DNA of 64,000 nucleotides from Enterococcus termitis (GTDB lineage Bacteria; Bacillota; Bacilli; Lactobacillales; Enterococcaceae), in the NCBI RefSeq assembly GCF_001730305.1, contig NZ_MIJY01000043.1, forward strand, positions 1 to 64,000, in the 5' to 3' direction. The translations under genes and the position numbers were made by a program. The notes beneath the pieces are model-generated. The model saw only the letters and a list, made by a program, of their open reading frames with translations. It did no database searches and was not told the origin of the DNA. Positions 44,466 to 54,054 of the stretch are shown here, in pieces. Position 1 is the stretch's first letter. Every line of letters starts with the position of its first letter.

Positions 44466-44800
44466 TAGAATTGAAGTGTTATTGTTTAAGTGAGCGTAAA
44501 GAAGATGAAATAGATCTTGAGGTGTTTAAAAGCATTTCGACGCAACAGTTCAAAGATAATTATGCCTTCTTGAAAGAAAAAAAAGTGGATATCAACGTAT
44601 ACTTCTATGATGAAGATACAAAACCTTTTATAGAGAATGACTTAGTACAAGGTATTCTTGCAAAAGAAGGGACCATTCATTTTCCCCTGGTTATAATGAA
44701 TGGGAAATTAGTGAAATCAGGACAACTATTATCTGTCAAAGAAATAGAGGATATTTTGGATATAGGGATAAGTTTGCAAGTAGCTGACTACGAAGAATAA
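44462..44800 (+). CDS. ArsD-like thioredoxin-fold protein
   Basis: 112 residues, translation-coupled to the broken secreted-protein gene. The order VFKSISTQQFKDNYAFLKEKK, then FIENDLVQGILAKEG, then FPLVIMNGKLVKSGQLLS parallels ArsD metallochaperones (FVxNxxVxxxLxxxG ... LPxxxVxGExVxxG). The metal-binding Cys pairs of ArsD are absent apart from CYC at residues 6-8. No arsA or arsB is near, so an arsenic role is unlikely. Confidence 0.5.
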   Translation: MIELKCYCLSERKEDEIDLEVFKSISTQQFKDNYAFLKEKKVDINVYFYDEDTKPFIENDLVQGILAKEGTIHFPLVIMNGKLVKSGQLLSVKEIEDILDIGISLQVADYEE

Positions 44801-45240
44801 AAGAAAATTTTTTACCAGGTAAAGTTTTCATTCGATCGTTGGGAAGAAACCTTTGTAATAGATGAAATGAAACGTAGATAGAGAGCCTCCACTATCAGCC
44901 GTGATATGATACCTGTGTGAGCAATCAATAGGGCAATTGTATTAATAATAGAAGCTTTATTTTTGGGAATACTATTAGCAGGAATATTTTGGTTGGACAA
45001 AGAGATAAGCTTTTATTCTAAGTTTGTTAAGGAGAAGTAGAATAAATATTTCAGTGAAAAGTGAACGTCGCTAACTTACTAAGACTAATAGTCTTGATAC
45101 TATGGGTGCTATTTCTTTTTATGTTTACTGGATACACATTTCTCATACTATTGAAAAATACCTTCATTCATTTTGTCTAGATGAATGAAGGTATTTTTTA
45201 TTTTGGACAGAAGTGGCAATGGATATAGGTTATGTCCAAA
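44801..45240. other. Gene-free stretch at the left edge of the ICE operon
   Basis: A short hydrophobic frame (IVLIIEALFLGILLAGIFWL, 44935-45039) has no usable start. Bases 44810-44830 resemble 13235-13255 (ATCAGGTAAAGTT against ACCAGGTAAAGTT). A terminator lies at 45154-45199. Confidence 0.4.
45154..45199. terminator. Bidirectional terminator at the end of the conjugation operon
   Basis: AAATACCTTCATTCAT pairs perfectly over 16 bp with ATGAATGAAGGTATTT, flanked by A-run and T-run, so it can stop transcription from either side. Confidence 0.85.
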
Positions 45241-46260
45241 TTATAAAGAACCATAGCCCAAGATATAATCACTTTTTTTTTCATAGATACGTTTAGCTAT
45301 ACGATTTTCTGAATTACCTTCAATAGTATGCACAGAATTATTTTCCACTTTTTCTACAATCCCAACATGATCACTAACCGTATCACCATCCCAATCAAAG
45401 AAAATAATCATACCTGATTGAGGATTATCTTTAGTTACCCATTGATTATTTGCTTTAAATTGATTGATACCTGTTGGACAATAAGCGAATTTTTCCATCG
45501 GTAGTTTAGCTTGACTGGTGCAGTAAGAGACAAATATCGCACACCATTCTACACGTCCAGTAAAGCCATACCACAGCCAATACTTGTTCCCACCTTCATG
45601 AGGACCTTCTGATAATTCTTTTAAGGCAGCTGTTACAAGAGCGGAATTGTTTTTTCCAGAAGAGGGAATGGATATATATTGTTTAATGAGTTGGCTATAA
45701 AACATATTCCCATATGCATATCTGTAGTCATAATTTAGTGCAAGTGCGACAGGATTTTGATAGGATATTGTTTTTCCGTTGGATTGCTTTTTAGAAAAAG
45801 CTATTGCGAGTTCTAGTGAATATGTTCTTTCACAAAAGGATAAGTAGCCGCTGCCATAATTATATGCCTGACAAATAGTGAGAAGATCATAATCAGGATA
45901 TTTTTTCCACATGTCTGCGAAATACTTTACCCCGATTTCGATGGATTGTTGAGTATCAGTAATGGTATTAGGTGCCCATCCTTGAGATTCACTACATTGA
46001 AAAATATCAGGTGTTTTCTCGGCATTGCCACCAGATTCCACCATAATTATTCCTAATAAATACGGAACTGCTTCTGATATCTCATTCTTTTGGGCTTCTT
46101 TTTGAACAGCGTCTTTCCAGCGTAAGACAGCTGCTGGTAATGAGGCGGATATATCTGAACCTGATGCAGGTATACTATCGCTAGACCCTCCGATAATTAA
46201 AAACAACAAAAGAAAGCAGAAAAGTAGTGCACCTCCAATACTAATTTTAGTTAGTTTCAT
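45241..46260 (-). CDS. cwlT: CwlT-like bifunctional cell-wall hydrolase of the ICE
   Basis: I take the ATG at 46260 behind GGAGGTTCCA; it overlaps conG by 14 bases. The 339-residue protein has an N-terminal anchor helix (ISIGGALLFCFLLLFLIIGG), a lysozyme-like domain (GIIMVESGGNAEKT ... QAYNYGSGYLSF) and a C-terminal CHAP/NlpC-type peptidase (VEWCAIFVSYC with Cys, DHVGIVEKV with His). The pair opens peptidoglycan for the conjugation channel, as in Tn916 orf14 and ICEBs1 cwlT. Confidence 0.88.
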   Translation of the reverse strand: MKLTKISIGGALLFCFLLLFLIIGGSSDSIPASGSDISASLPAAVLRWKDAVQKEAQKNEISEAVPYLLGIIMVESGGNAEKTPDIFQCSESQGWAPNTITDTQQSIEIGVKYFADMWKKYPDYDLLTICQAYNYGSGYLSFCERTYSLELAIAFSKKQSNGKTISYQNPVALALNYDYRYAYGNMFYSQLIKQYISIPSSGKNNSALVTAALKELSEGPHEGGNKYWLWYGFTGRVEWCAIFVSYCTSQAKLPMEKFAYCPTGINQFKANNQWVTKDNPQSGMIIFFDWDGDTVSDHVGIVEKVENNSVHTIEGNSENRIAKRIYEKKSDYILGYGSL

Positions 46261-48034
46261 TGGAACCTCCTTCATAGCTTTCGTGTCTTAGTGAAGAAAG
46301 TTCATCCATTAATTGTGTTGCTTCCTCCGCTGTAAGTTCGCTTTTGATAGCTGTTGGAAGCTCTTGAAAAGATTGATTAGGGTCATTTTGTACAGTAGTA
46401 ATGGAGTTATCATCCCTTTCATCAGAAGACGTAGCATAATAATGATTGGTTGGATCAATATGTGTTGCTTCTGATTCTATTTCTAAATAATCGTCTATAT
46501 CTTCGGTTGAGATTGTTGGAGGAATAGTTTCATTCGGTTGAATCTCTTTATCGGTTTCCATAGAAGTAGCAGAGTCCGTGATAGTCTTTGATAGATGCTC
46601 TTCTTCATTTTTCGAAGAAGGAAAATCAGACGTAGTAGGTTCTTCTCGTAAGAGGGACTCATTTTCTTCTTGATTGGAAGAGGTAGATGTTTTTGGCTGA
46701 TTTGCCTGCAATAGAAGGTTATCTTCAATTTCATTCGTACGATAAGCTCTTTCTAATTCTATTCCTGAACGAAGATAATCATTTTCGGCATGACCTGTTC
46801 TATATCCTTGTTCATCATGTTGATTTTGTTGATGTTTCCATTCGGCTTTTTGTTGCTGTCGTTTCTGCCAAGCTGTTTTTGGATTTAGCTCCATTCCTTG
46901 CAAAGAGACTTTACCTTGAGTTAGTGCGCGGATAATTCGACCTTTATTTTTCCAAACAAATAGACCGAGAACAACTTTTACTGCTAGTCCAACGAGCATA
47001 GTAATAATATTCGTTACCACAAAGAATGAATCTAATAAATTAAGAATGGAGAATAATAACCCAAAGGCAAATCCCAGTCCCACTTTTCCAGCAAATAATG
47101 TGCCTAGTAAGAGGAAGCCATTTTTTAATAGGTGATGATAGTTAGGCAGCAAGGATAAAAAGAGTAGTGACGGAAATAAAAAAATCAGCCCGTATAGTAA
47201 GAGCTGAATTAAGACATTAGCGATACCTATGAGTAATATAACTATCCCAATGACCACTAACATAATTAATGTATTAATAAGCACCACAATTTTTTCCGTC
47301 ATACGATTGGACGTGAGGTAAGAGTTGTCCCTGGATTCTTTCTTGATTTTATCCTGAATTATCTTAACTGCAGCATCATTATAAGCAGTATCTTTTTTTA
47401 CAAGATAACGCTCAAACTGTTCTTTGGTAAGATTAGTTTTCCCAAAGTTAAGGAGCGCATAAGGTTTCAAAATAAATTCATCGAAAATGACATTCTGAAT
47501 ATTTTCTGTTCCATTTAAATGGCTAGTGGTTCCAATTAAGGTTTTAGCAGTGCTGCTTTTGGCATTAGAGGTACTATTATTTGTAAGGTCAATAAGTTGT
47601 CCTTGGACGTTTTGAGAGAGTGAATTTACTTCTTGAATTTTTCCAGCACCATCTTGAAAAAAGACTAGGCTACCAAAATAAATTAATAGGAAGACACATA
47701 ATCTGGTAAGTGCTTTTGCAAACCCTTTACTCATAAAATCATGAACCATTAATACGATTACAGCTGTGAAAATTAAAATACCTAAGATCTCAAAAAGACG
47801 ACTATAAATGGAAGAGGCTGTTGTAAAGAGGCTAGGCAATACAGGTGATAATAAATTGAGATTGAATAATTGGTCAACAACATAATCCAATGCAAGAACA
47901 AGGTATTTAATTAGCCCGAAAAGGAGATTAATCAACGCATTTAGAACACCTTGTAAGTTTTCATTCATATCCCACCATCCACCTTTTTCAAAAAAAGATT
48001 GATAGCTATCGATATTGAAGATATCTTTTAACAT
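46247..48034 (-). CDS. conG: ConG-like membrane channel protein (VirB6/TrbL-like, Tn916 orf15)
   Basis: 595 residues, AAAGGAGGTTTCTTCCT before the ATG. About seven membrane helices occupy residues 20-365, then a long charged cytoplasmic tail with RGMELNPKTAWQKRQQQKAEW and Ser/Thr/Glu-rich text. This matches the polytopic orf15/ConG transport protein of Tn916-type elements. Confidence 0.85.
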   Translation of the reverse strand: MLKDIFNIDSYQSFFEKGGWWDMNENLQGVLNALINLLFGLIKYLVLALDYVVDQLFNLNLLSPVLPSLFTTASSIYSRLFEILGILIFTAVIVLMVHDFMSKGFAKALTRLCVFLLIYFGSLVFFQDGAGKIQEVNSLSQNVQGQLIDLTNNSTSNAKSSTAKTLIGTTSHLNGTENIQNVIFDEFILKPYALLNFGKTNLTKEQFERYLVKKDTAYNDAAVKIIQDKIKKESRDNSYLTSNRMTEKIVVLINTLIMLVVIGIVILLIGIANVLIQLLLYGLIFLFPSLLFLSLLPNYHHLLKNGFLLLGTLFAGKVGLGFAFGLLFSILNLLDSFFVVTNIITMLVGLAVKVVLGLFVWKNKGRIIRALTQGKVSLQGMELNPKTAWQKRQQQKAEWKHQQNQHDEQGYRTGHAENDYLRSGIELERAYRTNEIEDNLLLQANQPKTSTSSNQEENESLLREEPTTSDFPSSKNEEEHLSKTITDSATSMETDKEIQPNETIPPTISTEDIDDYLEIESEATHIDPTNHYYATSSDERDDNSITTVQNDPNQSFQELPTAIKSELTAEEATQLMDELSSLRHESYEGGSNETN

Positions 48035-48052
48035 AGGAAGAAACCTCCTTTC

Positions 48053-50575
48053 TCATTGGCTAAAAGCCATTTCTGCTGTTGCGGAATGGGATCTTTTTAC
48101 AGTTTGGAACATCTGGTGTAATTCTTCATAAGGGCAATACACCAACATTTTCCCGACACGTCCTCGAAGGTCTAGGTAAAGGCAATGATATTTGGGAAGA
48201 TTTTTTAACCAATCTATATTTTCTTCACTGAGTTCGAGACCCAAATGCTTCAAGATTTCTTTTCGTTCGTCTTTGTCATCAAAAGCGAAAATACGTCCAA
48301 AATTTCCTGTATCATCTTCTTCGGCGGTATCTTTTACAGATTGGGTTACAATGATAAGGGTATTATTAAAACTTCTTCCAACACGGCGCATGGCTTTAAT
48401 AATAGCGCGTCCATTTCTTGAACTATTAAAAATCCAAGACTCATCAAATAATACAACGGTTGTTTCATCACGATTGCGCAATCCAAACAACTCACAGAAC
48501 TTGCCAATACACATCATTAGCATGACCGATTTTCGCTGTGTGGCACTGTAATCATGGCTAGGTGTTTCAGCTCGAGGCATATCTAAACCTAATACTTCTA
48601 GAATAGTGATTTTTTTGTCTAAATTTAATCCCTCATTTTCTCCATAAGAAAATGCAAGTTCCAATATAGACCCTTGCACAGATTTTTTGATTAAATTTGC
48701 GGTATCTCGCACTTCTTCTTGTTCATTCTCCAGCATAGCATCAAGGACATGAAGCAAACCTACGCACTTGCCCTTTTCACGTTCTTTTAATACTGCATCT
48801 ATACCATCTAATAGTGCTAATCGTGATTTTTTCTCACGAGCATTGCTGAAATCATAAATTTCTTCAAATAAATCTTGTGCCATATCTTTGGCAGCTACTT
48901 GATTTTGGATAAAACAAAATGGGTCTAGAACCCCTTTATTCTCTACAAGGTCAGGATCAAGCCTAACTTGATGGAAATGTGTACGTATAAATTCGCAAGT
49001 AGCTGGGAATTGTTTTTGGTTTAGTGGATTATTTATGACCTGCATTATCCAATCAAAGAATTCACTTTTTGGGTCAACATAGAGTCCTTTTCCTTTCATT
49101 AGTGAATAGATAAAGAAGATGAATTTTGCAAGATAGCTTTTGCCATTCCCAGTGGGTCCTGTGATAGCGATATGTGGACTATTTGCTTTTTTGTCTGCAA
49201 TGTCATTTTGATTACCAATGGTTGGATTTAAGAAGACTGGTTTTCGGCTAGTATAAGCAATTTCTTTCGGTGATAAATTTCGGGTATTTTTCAGTTCTGA
49301 AATCATACCAATAGGAATACCGATATTATCACCAATACGGTTATCTACTGCTAGCATCATCTCCGTTATCCCCTGAACAGTCGTATAATGTAACCAATTT
49401 TTCTGTCGTTTTAATGGATTGCCAGGTAATAATTGATGAAATAGAGGAACTTGATCTGCCAAACCTTTAACTAAGGTGACATTTCTTGATTCTGCCATAG
49501 AGATAACAGAGCGAACACGACTACGACATTCTTCGGCATCTTGCCCAAAGACATAAAATACACCCAACCAACGTATAACAGGTATTTTTAAATCAATTTT
49601 ATTGTTTAAGTCAGTTAATGCATATCGATTGAATTTACTAGATTTCATTTCAGCATCTCCAAATGAATTCATTTCTTTTACACTATTTTTCAATCGTTTT
49701 CCTGCGCGAGAAGATTTGCCCTTTAACCCTCTAGTCCCTTTTAAAGGTTCAAAGCATCCTTTTATATGGAATCCAACTGGAAAAGGCAAACTTTGTAGTA
49801 ATTCAACCACATGATTGTAGGCTAAATTTGGTGCAAACTGGTGAATAGGTAAAGTCTCGATATAACTTGTTCCCTCAAAGTTACGAAGTTCAAGTAACCC
49901 TTGCTCCTTTATAGGATCAATTAATGTATCAGTGAGAGAATAAGTATCTTTTTCAGTAACATCCGTTGAAAAAGAAGTGGGCATACCACGGACATAGGGA
50001 TAACGACAGACTTGGATTAGTTCTTGTTCTGTCAAACGTCGTGCATTTACTGTGCCAACTAACTGAAAGATTTCTGCTTCTAAAAGGCGATAGCGCATTA
50101 AAAAATCAGCATCAACTGTTAATTGATACTGATTGAGAGCAAGAATTTTTCCAACGCAAAAATCAAGTAGTTCTTGGAATTTTCCTCTCATCGAAGAGGC
50201 AGAAGAGACACTAGATAGTTTAATACCTACATATAATCTTTCTGTAGTCATTATGCGCAACTGAGTTTCAAAGTTCTCTAACGTACGTTCAATAATATTT
50301 TTTGTGACATCATCAGCAATAGGGTCACCATCTTCTGAAAAGGCTCGGAGGCGTTCTTCTAAATTATAGGCATGGGGATTTAGAAAAAGCTCGAAGTCTT
50401 CGAACTTTCGTAAACTTTGTAGAAATTGGTTCCATTTCTGTTTTTGCTTTTCTTGTGCTTCTTGATTTTGTCCAATAACATAATCACTAGGGCAGCTAAA
50501 ATAAGCCCATACGTCATTAGTCGTTGTAATTAATAGGTTTTTATAGATGTGTCCTAAAGGCTGTTTTAATTTCAT
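48053..50575 (-). CDS. conE: ConE/VirB4-type conjugation ATPase (Tn916 orf16)
   Basis: 840 residues, AAGGAAGAAACAC before the ATG. Walker A is GPTGNGKSYLAKF and Walker B is TTVVLFDESWIF; a Gln-containing motif follows (TLIIVTQSVKDT). It powers DNA/protein export through the channel. It should be read with conD, but an oppositely oriented IS110 element lies directly upstream. Confidence 0.92.
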   Translation of the reverse strand: MKLKQPLGHIYKNLLITTTNDVWAYFSCPSDYVIGQNQEAQEKQKQKWNQFLQSLRKFEDFELFLNPHAYNLEERLRAFSEDGDPIADDVTKNIIERTLENFETQLRIMTTERLYVGIKLSSVSSASSMRGKFQELLDFCVGKILALNQYQLTVDADFLMRYRLLEAEIFQLVGTVNARRLTEQELIQVCRYPYVRGMPTSFSTDVTEKDTYSLTDTLIDPIKEQGLLELRNFEGTSYIETLPIHQFAPNLAYNHVVELLQSLPFPVGFHIKGCFEPLKGTRGLKGKSSRAGKRLKNSVKEMNSFGDAEMKSSKFNRYALTDLNNKIDLKIPVIRWLGVFYVFGQDAEECRSRVRSVISMAESRNVTLVKGLADQVPLFHQLLPGNPLKRQKNWLHYTTVQGITEMMLAVDNRIGDNIGIPIGMISELKNTRNLSPKEIAYTSRKPVFLNPTIGNQNDIADKKANSPHIAITGPTGNGKSYLAKFIFFIYSLMKGKGLYVDPKSEFFDWIMQVINNPLNQKQFPATCEFIRTHFHQVRLDPDLVENKGVLDPFCFIQNQVAAKDMAQDLFEEIYDFSNAREKKSRLALLDGIDAVLKEREKGKCVGLLHVLDAMLENEQEEVRDTANLIKKSVQGSILELAFSYGENEGLNLDKKITILEVLGLDMPRAETPSHDYSATQRKSVMLMMCIGKFCELFGLRNRDETTVVLFDESWIFNSSRNGRAIIKAMRRVGRSFNNTLIIVTQSVKDTAEEDDTGNFGRIFAFDDKDERKEILKHLGLELSEENIDWLKNLPKYHCLYLDLRGRVGKMLVYCPYEELHQMFQTVKRSHSATAEMAFSQ

Positions 50576-50649
50576 GTGTTTCTTCCTTGTATATTTAGAT
50601 TACTCAATCATTTCAACTATTCCGTTTTATGTAGTCGTTATTTTATAAT

Positions 50650-50861
50650 TGAGTTAGGCGCTGTGGATTAGTTTATCTTCCACCGGATTCCTTCGGAATA
50701 CTGTTTCAGAAAGGCTCTAACCACAGCTCTTTGTCACATTGTTAATAAGTTCGTTAGCACATGGCGTTTGATTATGATGCTTGATTTCTTACAAGGTTAC
50801 ATAGGCAAAGAGTACGTGGATCATAGCGCAATAAATTTAACTAGTTTAGGAGTTGATCAAT
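50650..50861 (+). ncRNA. Candidate bridge RNA region of the IS110 element
   Basis: IS110 elements of this group encode a bridge RNA in the left non-coding end. Here GCTGTGG (50660-50666) pairs with CCACAGC (50721-50727), enclosing a hairpin ATTCC-TTC-GGAAT (50687-50699). The downstream part to the transposase start could hold the target- and donor-binding loops. The RNA is inferred, not shown. Confidence 0.5.
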
Positions 50862-52058
50862 ATGCTTTATGTGGGTATCGACATAGCGAAATACAAACAT
50901 GATATTGCCGTCATTGATAGTGAGGGAACAATTTTTGTTCGGCACCTTCAGATACAAAATACTCGGGAAGGGTTTACCCAACTCCAAGCGACTTTAACCA
51001 ATCTTCAAAAATCGACTGGGGAAGATATACAACTTGCTTTAGAAGATACAGGCCATTATTGCTTTAATATCCTTCGTTTTCTTCGTACACAAGGATACCC
51101 TACTTATAGTTATAATCCATTACTCATTAAAGAATTTGCCAAACACCATTCGTTAAGAAAAACAAAAACCGACAAGAAAGACGCCATGACGATTGCTCGT
51201 AAATTACGAGCTGATATTGATAAACAACTTTTTGAAGCTCAAACAATTATGATCGAGTTAAAATACGCCACTCGTCATGCGAAACGAGTCAAAGAAAATT
51301 GTATTCGTCAAAAAGTTAGTTATACCCGTTTATTAGATATTTTATTCCCTGAATTAGCTTCGTTTCTAAGTTCGCCGACGGCGAAACATGACGCATATGT
51401 TTATGAGCTATTAAAAGAATTTCCTTCTGCTTCTAAATTGGCGACTGCTCATTTAACGAAACTAACCAATCTTATCTCTACTCATTCACGTGGCCGTTTT
51501 GGTAAAGAACACGCCATTCAATTAAAACGGCTAGCTTATGATTCCATTGGAACGATCTCTCCAGCTTTAGAATTTGAACTCCTCCAAACGATTAATGCCA
51601 TCGAGTATTTTTCAGCTATGCGTAAAGCAGCTGACAATGAAATTCAAAAACTAATGAAAGAAATTGATTCTCCCTTACTTTCGATCCCTGGAATTGGAAA
51701 TAATCTGGGCAGTATTTTATTAGCTGAGATTCGGGATATTCGAAACTTTAAATCTCCTAGCCAGTTGCTTGCCTATGCCGGAGCTGAACCATCAATTAGC
51801 ACATCTGGGACACATCAGACAGAAACTGGTCATATGGTCAAACGTGGCTCCTCTCAGCTTCGTTGGGCGCTCCATGAAGCCGCAAGGCTTTGCGCTATTT
51901 GGTCTCCTTCTATGAGGCAATATCTTGATAAAAAACTTTCCGAAGGGAAACATTTCAATGTCGCACTTAGCCATGTCGTAAAAAAATTAGTTCGTATCAT
52001 TTTTAGAGTATTAAAAACTGGAGAACCTTTTGAAGAAGATAAAATGATTGTCAATTAG
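50862..52058 (+). CDS. IS110-family transposase
   Basis: I take the ATG at 50862, 9 bases after TTTAGGAG; an in-frame TTG is at 50853. The 398-residue protein has the RuvC-like DEDD domain (MLYVGIDIAKYKHDIAVID with first Asp; LALEDTGHYC with Glu; KTDKKDAMTIA with Asp pair) and the C-terminal Tnp domain (LLSIPGIGNNLGSILLAEI, AYAGAEPSISTSG) containing the reactive Ser region (KRGSSQLRWAL). Intact. Confidence 0.9.
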   Translation: MLYVGIDIAKYKHDIAVIDSEGTIFVRHLQIQNTREGFTQLQATLTNLQKSTGEDIQLALEDTGHYCFNILRFLRTQGYPTYSYNPLLIKEFAKHHSLRKTKTDKKDAMTIARKLRADIDKQLFEAQTIMIELKYATRHAKRVKENCIRQKVSYTRLLDILFPELASFLSSPTAKHDAYVYELLKEFPSASKLATAHLTKLTNLISTHSRGRFGKEHAIQLKRLAYDSIGTISPALEFELLQTINAIEYFSAMRKAADNEIQKLMKEIDSPLLSIPGIGNNLGSILLAEIRDIRNFKSPSQLLAYAGAEPSISTSGTHQTETGHMVKRGSSQLRWALHEAARLCAIWSPSMRQYLDKKLSEGKHFNVALSHVVKKLVRIIFRVLKTGEPFEEDKMIVN

Positions 52059-52232
52059 CTGAATTTATTTCTAACATATTTATCAGCTTATTTGTGTTGC
52101 CTTCAATAATTATCCGCTTCGTTATTTATTTCTTTTCATTTTTCACTTGACTTAATATAGTTCGTCTTTCTTTAAGTGATAGTTTGTTAATGATTAAATA
52201 AAATTAAAGGCATAACGGGTTAGCTGCCATTT

Positions 52233-52649
52233 TCATTTAGGATTATTTGGGAGAACTCGGATGGAATTGATGGTTTGTTTTTCATATACGACTTTCCTTG
52301 GTTTTATAGATTCTAATCTTCCATGATAAACATTTTTTTTGGGGAGTACATAAAACCATAGGTACGTAAGGTAATCTTTAGTAAATAAGTCTAATCGTTT
52401 GCCGTCAGGTTCAATTCGATTGAATACCTGTACAATGCCATAAGGAATACCTACAGAAAGAATGGCGGTTATTTGATTGAAGCCAATCGTGATAAATAGT
52501 AAAAGGAAAACAATAAAGAAACTAAGAATCGCTATAGTAAAATCTTGTGCATAGACAATGAAAGGAAGTCTTACATTTTTGGCGATTTCTCGAATCATAT
52601 ATGGGGCATTAAAAGGTTCTCTATAATCTAAAACTTGTTTATCTTTCAT
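52233..52649 (-). CDS. conD: ConD/TcpE-like conjugation membrane protein (Tn916 orf17)
   Basis: I take the ATG at 52649 behind GGAGTGGTCAT; upstream in-frame residues overlap conC in another frame and are not likely coding. 138 residues with two membrane helices (FTIAILSFFIVFLLLF, ITAILSVGIPYGIV) and the TcpE pattern DYREPFNAPYMI ... VLPKKNVYHGRLESIKP. Confidence 0.85.
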   Translation of the reverse strand: MKDKQVLDYREPFNAPYMIREIAKNVRLPFIVYAQDFTIAILSFFIVFLLLFITIGFNQITAILSVGIPYGIVQVFNRIEPDGKRLDLFTKDYLTYLWFYVLPKKNVYHGRLESIKPRKVVYEKQTINSIRVLPNNPK

Positions 52650-52660
52650 ATGACCACTCC

Positions 52661-53014
52661 TTATAAACCGAAGTAAGATTTTAAGTTGGAAAGAGTCTCT
52701 AATATACCGGTCGGATTTTTGATGAAAGCATAGATAATACCACCAAAAAAGAGAAGAGCAATTCCCTGAATCCATTTTGAATCCATAAATTCTTTTATAA
52801 CCCGATATACAACGATGACACCGAAAATAGGTGCGACCCAGTCTTGTAGAACATAATTACTCGCTTCTTTTGCGTTAGTATCTGCGAATACGGTGATACT
52901 AGGTTGCGATAAAAGAAATAAGAAGAGAAGGAGAATGGAGATACGAGGAGAAGTAGGTCTAGTCAAAACACTGTGTTGGACATAGTGAATAAATCTTTTC
53001 ATTTTTTGTTTCAT
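52661..53014 (-). CDS. conC: ConC-like small membrane protein
   Basis: 117 residues, overlapping the conB stop by 4 bases. A signal/anchor helix (ISILLLFLFLLSQPSITVFA) and a second pair of hydrophobic stretches (VAPIFGVIVVYRVIKEFM, GIALLFFGGIIYAFI) match ICEBs1 ConC in size and place. ConC is dispensable in ICEBs1. Confidence 0.75.
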   Translation of the reverse strand: MKQKMKRFIHYVQHSVLTRPTSPRISILLLFLFLLSQPSITVFADTNAKEASNYVLQDWVAPIFGVIVVYRVIKEFMDSKWIQGIALLFFGGIIYAFIKNPTGILETLSNLKSYFGL

Positions 53015-54048
53015 TTAATGGTGCCTCCTTGAAAGTGAGTTAATTTTTCAATATAAAAGGTATTATCACGCTCTTTTACATAAAGGATCATATCTTCTTT
53101 ATGGGATGATGATGTTTCCTTATCAAATAAGGAAAATGAAATAACAACTAATAGCTGCTTATCCTTGGTATAACCTTTAGATTGAATGTGCTCAATTTGA
53201 TAATCACCTGTCAGTGTTTCTGGTTCTTTCATGAGATACGCCATATCTTCTAGAGAAGCGGACACATATTTTTGAAGAAAAGTTTGGGTAAAGGTATGAA
53301 GTTCTTTTTCTTGTTTAGCAGAGACTGGTGTATAAGTAGACCAATCATGGGGAGTTGGTAATCCTTTTGTGCCAGTTAATTTAGGCTCAACAGAGAAATA
53401 TGGATAGGCAGTGACGGTAAAAGTGTTATTTGGTAATGCTTGAAAAGGAATATTAACAAGAATTTGCTTTTTTTGTGAAACAAAATCTGTATATTTTTCT
53501 TTTGTAGTCAATTCTTTTCCATTGTCCATTTTCTTTACTATGCGTTCTTTAACAACTGGTGAAATCAAATCATAGTGTATCCGATAAGTACCAACTTGTT
53601 GACCATCGATGACAGAAATTTGATAGAGTTCGCTAGATAATAAAGTACGCTCTAGTCCAGTATTTTTTTCTTCCATCCAATCAAAGCTAGTATATTGTTC
53701 CTGTAATTGTTTTCCTCGTTCTTCAAAAGCTTTTTGGTCACGTGGAAGTGTGATGTAGGTACGAAGAAATTGTGTGAGGAACTGTTGAGACAATCCTGAA
53801 TCAATCGGAGGAGTAGGTTGAGACTGTGTTAATTGCTTTTTAATTTCTCGGGTCAAAATGGTTTGTGCTTGATTGATTTGTTGTTGGGAGTGCATAGATT
53901 TATAGAAAGCAATGGGTCCGCTTACCATCAAAAAAAGGCTAAACCCAATAAATAAACTACGAACGAATCGAATAGATAATTTTTTTGATTCTTTGATCTC
54001 TTGCGGCACAGGATCTTTTTTATTTTTTACAAAAGTCATTGGTGACAT
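53011..54048 (-). CDS. conB: ConB/TcpC-like conjugation protein (Tn916 orf13)
   Basis: 345 residues, AAAGGATGTCACCA before the ATG. One N-terminal helix (SLFIGFSLFLMVSGPIAF) and two NTF2-like extracellular domains (residues ~90-215 and 240-345), as in TcpC. Needed for channel assembly in related elements. In Tn916 this gene comes after orf14; here it precedes conC as in ICEBs1. Confidence 0.85.
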   Translation of the reverse strand: MSPMTFVKNKKDPVPQEIKESKKLSIRFVRSLFIGFSLFLMVSGPIAFYKSMHSQQQINQAQTILTREIKKQLTQSQPTPPIDSGLSQQFLTQFLRTYITLPRDQKAFEERGKQLQEQYTSFDWMEEKNTGLERTLLSSELYQISVIDGQQVGTYRIHYDLISPVVKERIVKKMDNGKELTTKEKYTDFVSQKKQILVNIPFQALPNNTFTVTAYPYFSVEPKLTGTKGLPTPHDWSTYTPVSAKQEKELHTFTQTFLQKYVSASLEDMAYLMKEPETLTGDYQIEHIQSKGYTKDKQLLVVISFSLFDKETSSSHKEDMILYVKERDNTFYIEKLTHFQGGTIK

Positions 54049-54054
54049 CCTTTC

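Larger units (their letters stand above)
50576..52232 (+). mobile_element. IS110-family insertion sequence within the ICE operon
   Basis: A DEDD transposase gene on the plus strand with ~280 bases of non-coding DNA before it and ~170 after it separates conD from conE, which are adjacent in related elements. IS110 elements lack obvious terminal repeats, so the exact ends (within these limits) cannot be fixed by eye. Confidence 0.75.

Noticed and set aside
44462-44800. Calling the ArsD-like gene an arsenic-resistance gene
   Set aside because: Metal-binding Cys pairs and all other ars genes are missing.
44935-45039. Small hydrophobic peptide frame near the ICE left edge
   Set aside because: No in-frame start codon; a stop lies just upstream.
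52650-52775. Longer N-terminus for the ConD protein
   Set aside because: These codons lie inside conC in another frame, and the ATG at 52649 has a good ribosome binding site.
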